Shown here piece by piece: positions 51,241 to 60,350 of a stretch of 64,000 bases of DNA (the first letter of the stretch is position 1; every line of letters begins with the position of its first letter). The DNA is from Mucilaginibacter pedocola (GTDB taxonomy: Bacteria > Bacteroidota > Bacteroidia > Sphingobacteriales > Sphingobacteriaceae), in the NCBI RefSeq assembly GCF_002013915.1, contig NZ_MBTF01000012.1, forward strand, positions 248,001-312,000, read 5' to 3'. The notes beneath the pieces were generated by a model, which saw only the letters and a list, made by a program, of their open reading frames with translations, was not told the DNA's origin and did no database searches. The translations under genes were made by a program, and so were the position numbers.

Positions 51241-52693
51241 TGTAAGCGGGTAATTCAATCATAAACTTACTGCCATGGCCTTGTTCGCTTTGTACCGAAA
51301 CTTTGCCACCATGCAGCACAACTATTTGTTTAACATAATGCAGCCCAAGACCCGAGCCTTTAACATTGTGTACATCGGGCGCACCGGGTATACGGAAAAA
51401 GCGTTCGAATATTTTCTCGCGGTAAACACCTGCTATACCCGGACCATTGTCTTCAATGGATATGTTGATCATCTCCTTCTCCTGCCTGCAGGCGATAGTT
51501 ACCAGGGCATTGCTTCCGCTATATTTCAACGCATTATCAATAAGGTTATAAAATACGTTGGTGAGGTGCACCGGGTCGCCATCTACAAAACAAGGCTCTT
51601 CATTGGGTTGATAAATGATCTCGGCACCTCCCCCCTGGTTACGCAAACGCATGGAGGCAACCACGTTGGCTAAGCCTTGCTGCACATCGTAAAGTTCGGT
51701 GCGTAATTTAACATAGCCGTTATCCAGCTGGTCGAGGCTCAGCACTTTGTTAATCATGATATTCAAACGCTTCAGCTCTGCCCTGCTGATATCGAGGTAG
51801 TTCTCCAGCTTGGCAGGGTCGTTAACCAGTTTATAACGCCCTACGGCATCAAGAGCGGCTTCAATAACTGATACAGGTGTTTTTAGTTCATGCGTCATGT
51901 TACCGGTGAATGCTATCCGCGCTTGCGAATATAGCCGCTGGCTGCGCATCAGCCTGAAAAGTACAATAAAAGCGAGCCCTGTAAGCAATAGCATCAATAC
52001 CGAAGAAATGAGGTAATACCGCATGCGGTAGATCACCAAGTTGTTAATAGACGGTACGATGAACTGATAGCTATGAAAAAAGAAGTTGATATTATAGGCG
52101 TACAACTGGCTATGATAATCTGCATCCAGCGACTTTTTCCAAACCCCGGGCGCTTCGGGCTTACCGCTTTCATAATTGTATAGCAGATGGTAACCCTCAA
52201 CATTCAGGTCATTCTTTGCAAATTCTACTTTAACAAGGCTATCCATCCGCAGGAGGTCCTTATGGTCGGCAGCCATAACCGATTCAATGGTCTCCCCTTT
52301 ATCGAACGAGCGCACCACCCTACCCCGCGACGCCTTAGGGTGGTTATTTGGTATCCTTAAACCGATATCAATTAAGGTGCTGTCGTTCTTTATATCCGAA
52401 CTAAAGCGCCCGCCCACATGCCTTTTGCGCATATTGGTGAAGGCCTGTTTAAACTGAAGCCACTCGGGCGAAAGGAAAAAATTACGGAAGTTCTCGCTCT
52501 TCTCGTGCCCCTGTACCACACTCAGGTAATCGTTCATACGGGCGGCATTGTTTACGGCTTGTTCCAGGTCGCGTTTTACCTGGTTACGCTGCGCATCGAA
52601 CAATTGGATGAGCCACGCGGCCTGTAGCCCCACACTGGTAAGTATGGCCAGCGCCACCAATGGGTATGCATACCGTTTAGAGAACCATTTCAT
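51230..52693 (-). CDS. sensor histidine kinase
   Basis: A 487-residue membrane kinase. Helices at about 9-31 and 226-249 enclose a periplasmic sensor domain of about 190 residues without a recognised fold. The HisKA His is residue 268 in NMTHELKTPVS; the ATPase boxes are NLIDNALKY (N), IEDNGPGIA (G1), FERFFR (F) and GSGLGLHYVKQ (G2). It pairs with the overlapping response regulator gene and is divergent from the outer-membrane barrel gene with 109 bp between the starts. The stimulus is unknown. Confidence 0.95.
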   Translation of the reverse strand: MKWFSKRYAYPLVALAILTSVGLQAAWLIQLFDAQRNQVKRDLEQAVNNAARMNDYLSVVQGHEKSENFRNFFLSPEWLQFKQAFTNMRKRHVGGRFSSDIKNDSTLIDIGLRIPNNHPKASRGRVVRSFDKGETIESVMAADHKDLLRMDSLVKVEFAKNDLNVEGYHLLYNYESGKPEAPGVWKKSLDADYHSQLYAYNINFFFHSYQFIVPSINNLVIYRMRYYLISSVLMLLLTGLAFIVLFRLMRSQRLYSQARIAFTGNMTHELKTPVSVIEAALDAVGRYKLVNDPAKLENYLDISRAELKRLNIMINKVLSLDQLDNGYVKLRTELYDVQQGLANVVASMRLRNQGGGAEIIYQPNEEPCFVDGDPVHLTNVFYNLIDNALKYSGSNALVTIACRQEKEMINISIEDNGPGIAGVYREKIFERFFRIPGAPDVHNVKGSGLGLHYVKQIVVLHGGKVSVQSEQGHGSKFMIELPAYNEI

Positions 52694-52742
52694 AACACGA
52701 AAATGGCAATAAATAAGCAGCTATAAAGCTGCCCATACACGA

Positions 52743-52778
52743 TTTAACCTTGTTTAACATTGCTTAACGAGCCTTAAC
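52743..52778 (+). promoter_or_regulatory. four direct repeats with 10-bp period, candidate response-regulator site
   Basis: TTTAAC at 52743, TTTAAC at 52753, CTTAAC at 52763 and CTTAAC at 52773, each followed by four variable bases, so one copy per helical turn on one DNA face. They lie between the kinase gene and the outer-membrane barrel gene, just upstream of a perfect -7 box. OmpR-type regulators bind direct repeats of this spacing. Confidence 0.75.
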
Positions 52779-52790
52779 CGGGGCTTGCGG

Positions 52791-52798
52791 TAGGTTTG
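52791..52798 (+). promoter_or_regulatory. -7 promoter box of the outer-membrane barrel gene
   Basis: TAGGTTTG is a perfect TAnnTTTG. No TTTG is found at the -33 position, where instead the fourth direct repeat ends, as in activator-dependent promoters. The ATG is only 4 bp downstream, which implies a leaderless message. Confidence 0.65.
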
Positions 52799-52802
52799 CT
52801 GC

Positions 52803-55175
52803 ATGAAAAATATCATTCTTTTTATCCTCATATTTCTGCCCGGGCTTGTTTGTGCCCAATTAAAAGTTACCGGGAAAGTAACCGATGCGGCAGGCCACCC
52901 GCTGGATGCGGCCACCATTACCCTTATTAAAGAACAAAAGCAAGTTTCATCGGCATTTGCCGACCTTGGTAATTTTACGCTTAGTTATAACGGTAGCGGT
53001 ACTTATATTGTAAAAGCCACCTTGGTGGGTTACCAACCAGCCCAGATAGAAGTAGCGCTTCCTAAAGACAGCATTACGATAGTAATGCAGCCTAACAGCA
53101 AACAGCTAAGCGAGGTAACCATATCGTACCGCCGCCCCTTAATAGAGCGGAAAATAGACCGCGTAAGCTTTAATGTAGAAAACAGCATACTTGCCTCGGG
53201 CGGAAGCGCCTGGGAAGCCTTGACCAAAGCCCCCGGCGTGCAGGTAAACTCGAGCAACGAAGTTACCGCCAACCGCAAAGGCGTTAAAATATACATGGAC
53301 GGTAAACCGCTGCAGCTTTCGGGCGAGGACTTATCCGCCTATTTGCAGGGCTTGCCATCAGACCAGGTATCGCAGATAGAGGTTTTCTCTAACCCGCCCG
53401 CACGTTTCGAGGCGGAGGGAGCTTCTGTGATCAATATCGTCACCAAAAAAGGTAAAAAGGAAGGCTTCAATTTAACATTGAACAGCGGAGTATTGCAAGG
53501 CATTTACACCGGTTACAACGGTGGGGCAACCTTTAATTACCGTAATAATAAATGGAACGTATACGGCGCCTATAGCTATAACCACAGGCATACCTACCAG
53601 GATCATAATACCGATATCGATTTCGGCAACTCGCTTTGGAGTAACCCGAGCCGCAACACCTATAAGTCCAATACCCATAACTACAGGCTGGGTGCCGACT
53701 ACCAACTGGCGAACAACCAGGTACTGGGCGTACTGGTAACCGGCAACGAGCGCCGCGGAACTACCCAAGGCAACGCCTCAACCCGTATCACCAATAACCA
53801 AAACGTATTGGATTCGACCCTAAAGACCGATCTATTTTCGCCCGGCAGCGGTAGCCAGTATACCTACAACCTCAATTACAACCTGAAATTAGACAGCGGC
53901 CGACGCGGGCTGAATATCGACATGGACTATTCGCCGTACCGCACAAGCTCTAACGCATATACCGATAACCAGTCGTTTTATGCTGATGGCAGCCAATCGC
54001 CCAATACGTTCCACATCTACACACCCAGCACACAGCAGATAGACATCTACTCGGGCAAGGCCGACTATAATTTCAAAGCCGGCAAAAGTTGGGATGTTAC
54101 CTCTGGAATTAAATACAGCAGCACCAAAAGCCGCAATAACTTCAGCTATTACGACCGCGCCGGGGACGTGCTTACGCTTATACCCGCCAACAGCAACATA
54201 TTTACTTACCGGGAAAACACTGCCGCCGCCTACACCAGCCTATCTGGAACATTAGGCAAGTGGACGCTACAGGGCGGGCTGCGTGCCGAGTATACACGCG
54301 CAAAAGGTTATTCTGAAACACTCGACTCACTGAACCAGCGCAACTACCTGAAGCTATTCCCCACCGTATACGCGCAATATAAGTTGAATGACGACAATGA
54401 GCTACAACTTAATTACGCCTACCGCATAGAACGCCCGGAATATAACCGCCTCAACCCGGCCAAGCGCTTTTTATCGCCCTACAACATCTACGTGGGCAAT
54501 CCCTCGCTGCAGCCTGCTTTTGTGCACAATGTGGAACTGAGCTACACCTACAAACAGCAATACAGCGCCACAGCTTATTATACCTCCACAAGCGATGTGT
54601 TTACCAACATTAATATACAGGATAACCAAAACAAAATATACTACGGCACACACGCCAACCTTGGTTTAAGCGCCATTGCAGGCGTAAGGCTTACTGCAGC
54701 TTTACACCCAACAGCGTGGTGGGATATTAATACAACAGCCGATGTGTACAGGCAGCGCGAAGCATCCGCCTACCTCAACGGGCGCTTTGATTACCACATG
54801 TATTCATTCGCGGGCAACCTTAACCAGGCATTCACCATCAATTCGAAACGCAGCCTAAAAGCCGAAATAAACGGTGCATACTACGCCCCCGGCATACAAG
54901 GCATTTACCGCAACGGGCATAACGCACAGGTAGACGCAGGTATAAAAACCAATATACTAAACAATGCCGCCACCATTCGCCTTGCGGTAAACGACATATT
55001 CAACACCAACGTAAACAGAGCCAGCATCAACTTCCAGGATCAGCGAAGCAGTTTCTTCCACCATGTAGAAAGCCGTACGGTGGCTTTAAGCTTTACTTAC
55101 AGGTTGGGGAAAAACATAGCAGCATCGCGAAGCAGGGTTACTTCGAGTGAGGAAGAGAGGAAGAGGGCGCAGTGA
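52803..55175 (+). CDS. TonB-dependent receptor-like outer-membrane beta-barrel protein
   Basis: A 790-residue outer-membrane protein. Signal peptide (FILIFLPGLVCAQ), carboxypeptidase-regulatory-like domain (about 21-95), plug domain (about 115-220: VSQIEVFSNPPARFEAEGASVINIVTKK) and a large barrel of the OMP_b-brl_3 type (about 370-775). This subgroup is common in Bacteroidota next to two-component systems. The barrel may admit a nutrient, peptide or metal; no SusD or transporter gene is adjacent. The final 15 residues are Ser/Arg/Glu-rich (SRVTSSEEERKRAQ) rather than the usual aromatic end, so the true barrel end is a few residues earlier. Expression probably depends on the divergent kinase-regulator pair. 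Confidence 0.9.
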   Translation: MKNIILFILIFLPGLVCAQLKVTGKVTDAAGHPLDAATITLIKEQKQVSSAFADLGNFTLSYNGSGTYIVKATLVGYQPAQIEVALPKDSITIVMQPNSKQLSEVTISYRRPLIERKIDRVSFNVENSILASGGSAWEALTKAPGVQVNSSNEVTANRKGVKIYMDGKPLQLSGEDLSAYLQGLPSDQVSQIEVFSNPPARFEAEGASVINIVTKKGKKEGFNLTLNSGVLQGIYTGYNGGATFNYRNNKWNVYGAYSYNHRHTYQDHNTDIDFGNSLWSNPSRNTYKSNTHNYRLGADYQLANNQVLGVLVTGNERRGTTQGNASTRITNNQNVLDSTLKTDLFSPGSGSQYTYNLNYNLKLDSGRRGLNIDMDYSPYRTSSNAYTDNQSFYADGSQSPNTFHIYTPSTQQIDIYSGKADYNFKAGKSWDVTSGIKYSSTKSRNNFSYYDRAGDVLTLIPANSNIFTYRENTAAAYTSLSGTLGKWTLQGGLRAEYTRAKGYSETLDSLNQRNYLKLFPTVYAQYKLNDDNELQLNYAYRIERPEYNRLNPAKRFLSPYNIYVGNPSLQPAFVHNVELSYTYKQQYSATAYYTSTSDVFTNINIQDNQNKIYYGTHANLGLSAIAGVRLTAALHPTAWWDINTTADVYRQREASAYLNGRFDYHMYSFAGNLNQAFTINSKRSLKAEINGAYYAPGIQGIYRNGHNAQVDAGIKTNILNNAATIRLAVNDIFNTNVNRASINFQDQRSSFFHHVESRTVALSFTYRLGKNIAASRSRVTSSEEERKRAQ

Positions 55176-55253
55176 GGGGGGATGGGAATACCCATCATGC
55201 TATTGCTTCGATCATCTGATTAGAAAGTTTGATGGTTGAAGCGATGGCGTGGT

Positions 55254-55271
55254 TTATTTACCGATATAAAA
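55254..55271 (-). other. attachment-like repeat of the mnmE 3' end (distal island end)
   Basis: Read on the minus strand TTTTATATCGGTAAATAA, equal to the last 18 bp of mnmE (62724-62741) at 15 of 18 positions and in the same orientation. It would encode FYIGK-stop against FCIGK-stop. It stands 12 bp beyond the hsdR stop codon in the 108-bp gap to the outer-membrane gene. The match could be chance, but a 15/18 hit in so small a target is unlikely. Confidence 0.6.
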
Positions 55272-55283
55272 ATCTAATTAACG

Positions 55284-58200
55284 TTATGCAACGGCTCTTC
55301 CGCTATTTGCAGCCTGCACAAACAGATGATCAAAAACGTTTTTACATTTGATATCATAAACCATCTTATCATAACTATCAGGTAGGTTTTTATCCAATAT
55401 ATCTTGTATTACAGACTTTACCTGGAGTTGTGTTTGGTAATCTTTGTGCCAATCATGCAAGAGTACTGTTGGCTTTTCATCATATAGCCTTGTTAAAAGG
55501 TTCTTAGCTGCAAGTTTAACCTTTTGCTCTTCATCCTTGGTTAAATTATCTTTTTTTAAGAGATCGAAAATTTCAAGCTCACTTTCTGATAAACCTTCTT
55601 TAGCCGCCCTTAATTCTTCTGCTTTAAGCTGTCCAACAAAGTCCATCAAATCGTTAAAGTAGTCTTCTGTTAAAGCACCTCCTGAATTGTATCTATCAAT
55701 AATTTGCTGGAGTTTTTGCGCAAATCCTATTCGTGTTATATTCATTGACATCATTACTTCCAGTTTTTTAGAGATAAACTCACGAAGATCAGCAATTTCT
55801 ATATGTTTATACACGGCATCGTTATACTGTTCTTTAAGTTTTGCAATGTCCAGCTTACTTAGATCGATCTGTTTCCCGGTTTTTAAGCCGTAGGAAGCTT
55901 TAGGCTCAGCTACTAAATTTTTATCGTTTTTGAATTCTTCATTCGCAACTATACTTTCGTCAAGCAACTGGCTAATCCTTCTTTTTGAATTATCTAAATT
56001 GCTGCGTTCGGCTTTCCCATCTATTACGAGACGTAGATAAGTTATCACAGCAACCAATGGAAAGTCCTTTCTCTTGCCTAATATCTCGGGACGACAAGCA
56101 TCATACAAAGCTTCGATGGTATTATTGTAAACAACAAATTGCTTTTTACGATCATCAAGGGCTACAATAATATCTGCGTATTCATCAAACTTAGCTAACT
56201 GACCAAATACTTGATTAGCATTAACAATTTCGTTTAAGTTTACTCCAATACTTAAACAAAACTGAGAACACTGATCAATAGCATCCTGTAGCAATACATA
56301 CAATTGGTCTTTCTCTTGCACCGGTGCATCCTCTTCCGGTTTGTCGCCATTAAAGCCACCTCCATAGGAGGCAAACGCTTTTTTTAGGTTTTTAAATACA
56401 TTATAGTAGTCAACAATTAGCCCGTTATTTTTAGGCTTATCGTTTATCAGATAGTCTGTAACGCGGTTAGCCCTGGCAATTGTTTGCATCAGGGTATGGT
56501 CTTTCATTGGCTTATCAATGTACAAGGTAGAAACAGTTGGCGCGTCAAAACCGGTAAGCCACATGCTGCATACAAATACAAGTTGCAGCGAGCTTTCGGG
56601 CTGTTTGAAGTTCCATTCCAAATCAAAACCATTGTCATCAACCGCATTCATGCGCTTACGGTGTGTTGTAATGTCTAAGCCGTTCTTCTCAAACTTTTCT
56701 TCTTCGCCAGCCTCTTCACTTACAATAACAGCCATGTCTGCTTTTCTCATCCAGTCAAGCATTTGCCTTAAAGTATCCTTTTCTTTCTGCGTAGTTTCTG
56801 ACGATCTAATTTGAGCATGTAAAGATCGTTTTTCCTCCTCCCACAACCGTTTAACTTTGTCGTACATCTTTACTGCCGTAAATTTATCCAAAGTAATCAC
56901 CATCCCTTTGCCTAAATAGCCACGACGCGGGAAGTGGTATACAATATCTTTAGCTATTGTTTCTAACCTGTCGTCGCTTTTAAGTATAGACAGCTCCTGC
57001 CCAAATTCTTTTTCAAGGCGTTGCTGTTCCGCATCTGTTAAGTTCTCATCGCTGACAATTTCTGCTAAGTCCTCGTCCAGATCGTCGTTCTGTAGAAGTA
57101 CTTCAGGCACTCTCTTATGGTAAAACAACGGAACTGTTGAGCCATCATCTACACTTTGTTTGAAGTTATATTCAGAGACTGTCTCACCAAACCAGTTGTT
57201 AGTAAGTGTTTTACTACCCAGCAAAGGTGTACCTGTAAACGCTATGTATTGAGCATTTGGCAAACCTGTACGCATGTTCTCGGCAAGGTCTTTATATTGC
57301 GTTCGGTGGGCTTCGTCAACTATAACTATAATATCATTACGGGTGCTTAAAATGGGATAAGCCTTACCCTTCACATACCTGAATTTTTGGATAAGTGTGA
57401 AGATATAACGGCGGTTGGTTTGCAATAACTCTCTTAATTCCTCGCTGTTTTTGGGGCGGCATTTGTCCGTTTTTTTTATCGCTCCCGCATCTAAAAAGTT
57501 CTTGTAGATCTGGCCATCCAAATCCTCACGATCTGTTATTATCAGAAAGGTGTAATTACCCGTAAACTTCCTGAATATCTTGCGGGTAAAGAAAATCATA
57601 CTAAAACTTTTGCCGCTGCCTTGCGTGTGCCAGAAAACACCAAGCTTGCCCTTGTTTTCTAAGTCGGTATTGTTTTGGTCGTGTTTTAAACGAGTAGCAA
57701 AGTTATCGGTAGCATTGTTTACACCTAAAAACTGGTGGTTTTTAGCGGCAACTTTATAGCTTTCTTTATAGTAAATCAAAAAGTTTTCAAAGTAGTCCAG
57801 CAATCGCTTTTTATGGCATAAACCTAAGACGGCATAATCAAGGCTGACACCGTAACGTTCGATTCTCTCTCTATCCGGCGTGGCATTTTCATCCTCGACC
57901 CGTAGCCAATTAAAGAAGTGCCCATAGCCTGATGTCGCACTACCAACCTTCGTTTCCAGTCCGTTGCTTAAAATGCAAAGCGCATTGTAGTTGAACAACA
58001 AGGGGATATCCTTACGGTAGTTGGTCAAATTATCATCATAAGCGTTACGAACCGAGACAGTGCTATTTTTTAGCTCAATGAATATGAGTGGAAGGCCGTT
58101 AACGAAAAGTATGAGGTCTGGCCTGCGCCTTATGTATTGTCCTTGCAGCCAAAGCTGCGAAACTATCAGATAATCATTCTGCGTTTCATCAACCAGGTCT

Positions 58201-58559
58201 ATCACTTTAATAGTTATGGGCTCTTCGCGGCCCTGATCATTTTTAACATTTAAGCGAACACCGTCCCGCATCAGATAGTAAAGTTCCTGACTTGCCTGAA
58301 AGGGACTGAGATCAGCTCGTGTTTTGGTTAACTGCTCAACAGCAAAATCAATAGCATGTGCAGGTGCGTGTTGGTTTAACTTCTCGAGCCGTTGCTTCAA
58401 TAAAGGCTCTATAACAACCTCTGTTTCCATTGATCGGCCCGTTATATCCTCCAGGAAACAATTTAGGTGCCTATACCCAAGTTGCTTGACAAATACATCA
58501 ATAATGGCTTTCTCTATCTGATCTTCAGAAATGAAATTGGTGATGTAAGTTTTTGCCAT
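55284..58559 (-). CDS. hsdR: type I restriction enzyme, HsdR subunit
   Basis: The restriction and translocation subunit, 1091 residues. A PD-(D/E)xK nuclease lies near the N-terminus (RPDLI with Asp148, then FIELKNS with Glu162 and Lys164). The helicase motor follows: Walker A TQGSGKS (314-318), DEAH at 415-418 (IVDEAHRTQ), AFTGTPLLG, and motif VI-like QTIARANRVTDY. The C-terminal 250 residues are helical and should bind HsdM. It cuts unmodified DNA far from the recognition site after ATP-driven translocation. It is last in the operon, 28 bp after the glycosylase-like gene, and ends 12 bp before the attachment-like repeat. Confidence 0.97.
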   Translation of the reverse strand: MAKTYITNFISEDQIEKAIIDVFVKQLGYRHLNCFLEDITGRSMETEVVIEPLLKQRLEKLNQHAPAHAIDFAVEQLTKTRADLSPFQASQELYYLMRDGVRLNVKNDQGREEPITIKVIDLVDETQNDYLIVSQLWLQGQYIRRRPDLILFVNGLPLIFIELKNSTVSVRNAYDDNLTNYRKDIPLLFNYNALCILSNGLETKVGSATSGYGHFFNWLRVEDENATPDRERIERYGVSLDYAVLGLCHKKRLLDYFENFLIYYKESYKVAAKNHQFLGVNNATDNFATRLKHDQNNTDLENKGKLGVFWHTQGSGKSFSMIFFTRKIFRKFTGNYTFLIITDREDLDGQIYKNFLDAGAIKKTDKCRPKNSEELRELLQTNRRYIFTLIQKFRYVKGKAYPILSTRNDIIVIVDEAHRTQYKDLAENMRTGLPNAQYIAFTGTPLLGSKTLTNNWFGETVSEYNFKQSVDDGSTVPLFYHKRVPEVLLQNDDLDEDLAEIVSDENLTDAEQQRLEKEFGQELSILKSDDRLETIAKDIVYHFPRRGYLGKGMVITLDKFTAVKMYDKVKRLWEEEKRSLHAQIRSSETTQKEKDTLRQMLDWMRKADMAVIVSEEAGEEEKFEKNGLDITTHRKRMNAVDDNGFDLEWNFKQPESSLQLVFVCSMWLTGFDAPTVSTLYIDKPMKDHTLMQTIARANRVTDYLINDKPKNNGLIVDYYNVFKNLKKAFASYGGGFNGDKPEEDAPVQEKDQLYVLLQDAIDQCSQFCLSIGVNLNEIVNANQVFGQLAKFDEYADIIVALDDRKKQFVVYNNTIEALYDACRPEILGKRKDFPLVAVITYLRLVIDGKAERSNLDNSKRRISQLLDESIVANEEFKNDKNLVAEPKASYGLKTGKQIDLSKLDIAKLKEQYNDAVYKHIEIADLREFISKKLEVMMSMNITRIGFAQKLQQIIDRYNSGGALTEDYFNDLMDFVGQLKAEELRAAKEGLSESELEIFDLLKKDNLTKDEEQKVKLAAKNLLTRLYDEKPTVLLHDWHKDYQTQLQVKSVIQDILDKNLPDSYDKMVYDIKCKNVFDHLFVQAANSGRAVA

Positions 58560-58587
58560 TGGTTTAGGTTGCTTAATGTTGGGTTAG

Positions 58588-59139
58588 TTATGGTCGTAAG
58601 CAAGTGGTTTGAGCAACAATGGTATCAATCCATTGTTGTTGTTTTGTCTCGTTATAAAATCGGGCTGGTGTCTCGAGTTTACAAAACCGAATGCTTCTCT
58701 GATAACAGTGATTTGCTATTAAAGTAACCTGTGTACGCATATTGGGTATGCCATTAAATGTTTTCCGGGTAAAATAAATAGCTTTCAGATTAGGAAGGCT
58801 GTCTATTAGCCCGATGATGTCTTTCCATTCGCTTACATGCCCATCAATAAAATCGTCATCTACATTCCCTTCTGTGCCTTCGGGAACATCAAGGCTATGG
58901 ATGATATCGGCAAAATCTATTTTATAAATTGCCATAAATTGTTGTTTGCTTGCCAGTGATTCGTTCTTAAGCGAAGGTAACCCAAAGCATTGCGGCAGCA
59001 AATGCCACAAGAAGTTGCGCAGCCGGCCATAAAAAAAATCCGGACCTGTAGGGATATCGGGATTAAAAGTACCCAACATCAGGGTTTCGGTATTGGCATT
59101 AACTCCATGATCTCTAAACTTATGCAATATTACAGGCAT
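58588..59139 (-). CDS. UDG-superfamily DNA glycosylase-like protein in the RM operon
   Basis: A 183-residue protein with features of the uracil-DNA glycosylase superfamily, closest by eye to the hypoxanthine/mismatch-type members: strand plus motif LMLGTFNPDIP (22-30, with a possible catalytic Asn26), FYGRLRNFLWHLLP (37-49), KIDFADIIHSLD (73-84), a central NLKAIYFTRKTF strand and the DNA-intercalation-like LETPAR (155-160) near TKQQQWIDTI. Such enzymes remove damaged or modified bases. The start overlaps the end of hsdS by 10 bp, so it is part of the operon. It is not a standard RM subunit. A role against modified phage DNA, or in repair, is inference; the fold call rests on motif reading only. 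Confidence 0.6.
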   Translation of the reverse strand: MPVILHKFRDHGVNANTETLMLGTFNPDIPTGPDFFYGRLRNFLWHLLPQCFGLPSLKNESLASKQQFMAIYKIDFADIIHSLDVPEGTEGNVDDDFIDGHVSEWKDIIGLIDSLPNLKAIYFTRKTFNGIPNMRTQVTLIANHCYQRSIRFCKLETPARFYNETKQQQWIDTIVAQTTCLRP

Positions 59140-60350
59140 GGTGTTTCTTCAGCTATTTTAACTTTTAATTTACCGCTTATTAAGCGGGGTAAAAGGCGGT
59201 CGCGGATTTTGCGTAGTTCACTGTTTTGTTGAATCAGAATTTCAATTTGATTGAACATAGGAGATACGAAGGAATGAAAATGACTTCTTAATTCCTTATT
59301 AGGAATTGTAGCCTTATAGTTTTTAAATGTATTTAAAGTAATGGCATCAAAGGTTGCACCATTGGCAACCTGCTTTAAATAAGTTACCATAGAATCTGTA
59401 AAGAGAAATGTAAAAAAACGGTCGTCCGGCCGGTGTGAAATAATACCAAAACATGACTGATTCATTGCCATTTCTTCACCTGCTAAACAAATGTTACCCA
59501 CCGTACCTCGTGCAGTAATAAAAGTTGAGTTCTTTGGAAACAATTTTGTGCTTGATTCTTTTAGCCCTTTCTCAGTGATTTTTTTTTCTGTTTCCATGAT
59601 GTAGAAGCTATCACAATGATCAGTCGGAGTGAAAAAACTAATTTCTCCAGTCCAATAGGCAGGGTTCGTTGTAACGGGTGTACCTCCACCTTTTACATCC
59701 GCGAAAGAATAACATGAGCCAACACACCACGCCTCTGGCAAGAGACTTTCATACCTTGTTGATTTATATCCCGGGAATCGCATCCTTACAAACCACTCCT
59801 TATAAAGTTCTCTTGCGGTTTCTTCTAAGAGTTTCATTCGTTTATTGTTTACTTCGATCAAGTCATCATAACTTGATAAGACAGCCGCAATTTGCCGTTG
59901 TTCTATCAAAGATGGTAATAGCAGTTTTATATTTTTTATTGCTTTAAGATCTGCTCTTTGCCTTCCTGAAGCACCCGACATGCTGTTTACTGCCGTATCT
60001 CTTATAAAATCACTTTTACATAAATAGTAAACAAAATCGCTATCAGAAACTCCATTCCTCCCTCTGAATACTAAGAATTCGGTTGACCCTATACCTTTAT
60101 TGTTCTTAAGATTTTTTATCTGGGCAATTTTGCCATTTTCTAAGCAAGGTGTTATTCTGGCAAATACGGTATCGCCGTTTTGAAATTTCGAATTACTTCC
60201 ATTATAGATTTTACCTTCTCTTGGATATAGGAATCGATACGTCGGCTCAATATCTTCCATTTCGCAGTTTTCTACAAATTCGCCTTTTTTTACAAAGACT
60301 TTTGGGTTACTCTCTACTGCTTTATCAAATGTTGATGGCTTCCAATTCAT
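59130..60350 (-). CDS. hsdS: type I restriction-modification specificity subunit HsdS
   Basis: HsdS sets the target sequence for both methylation and cutting. The 406-residue chain has two target-recognition domains (about 1-150 and 200-350), each followed by a conserved helical spacer: LPSLIEQRQIAAVLSSYDDLIEVNNKRMKLLEETARELYKEWF in the centre and QIEILIQQNSELRKIRDRLLPRLISGKLKV at the end. The first recognition domain starts with QNGDTVFARITP, typical of the family, and the second with VKGGGTPVTTNPAYWTG. Its start codon overlaps the hsdM stop by 4 bp. The recognition sequence cannot be predicted here. Confidence 0.95.
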   Translation of the reverse strand: MNWKPSTFDKAVESNPKVFVKKGEFVENCEMEDIEPTYRFLYPREGKIYNGSNSKFQNGDTVFARITPCLENGKIAQIKNLKNNKGIGSTEFLVFRGRNGVSDSDFVYYLCKSDFIRDTAVNSMSGASGRQRADLKAIKNIKLLLPSLIEQRQIAAVLSSYDDLIEVNNKRMKLLEETARELYKEWFVRMRFPGYKSTRYESLLPEAWCVGSCYSFADVKGGGTPVTTNPAYWTGEISFFTPTDHCDSFYIMETEKKITEKGLKESSTKLFPKNSTFITARGTVGNICLAGEEMAMNQSCFGIISHRPDDRFFTFLFTDSMVTYLKQVANGATFDAITLNTFKNYKATIPNKELRSHFHSFVSPMFNQIEILIQQNSELRKIRDRLLPRLISGKLKVKIAEETPCL

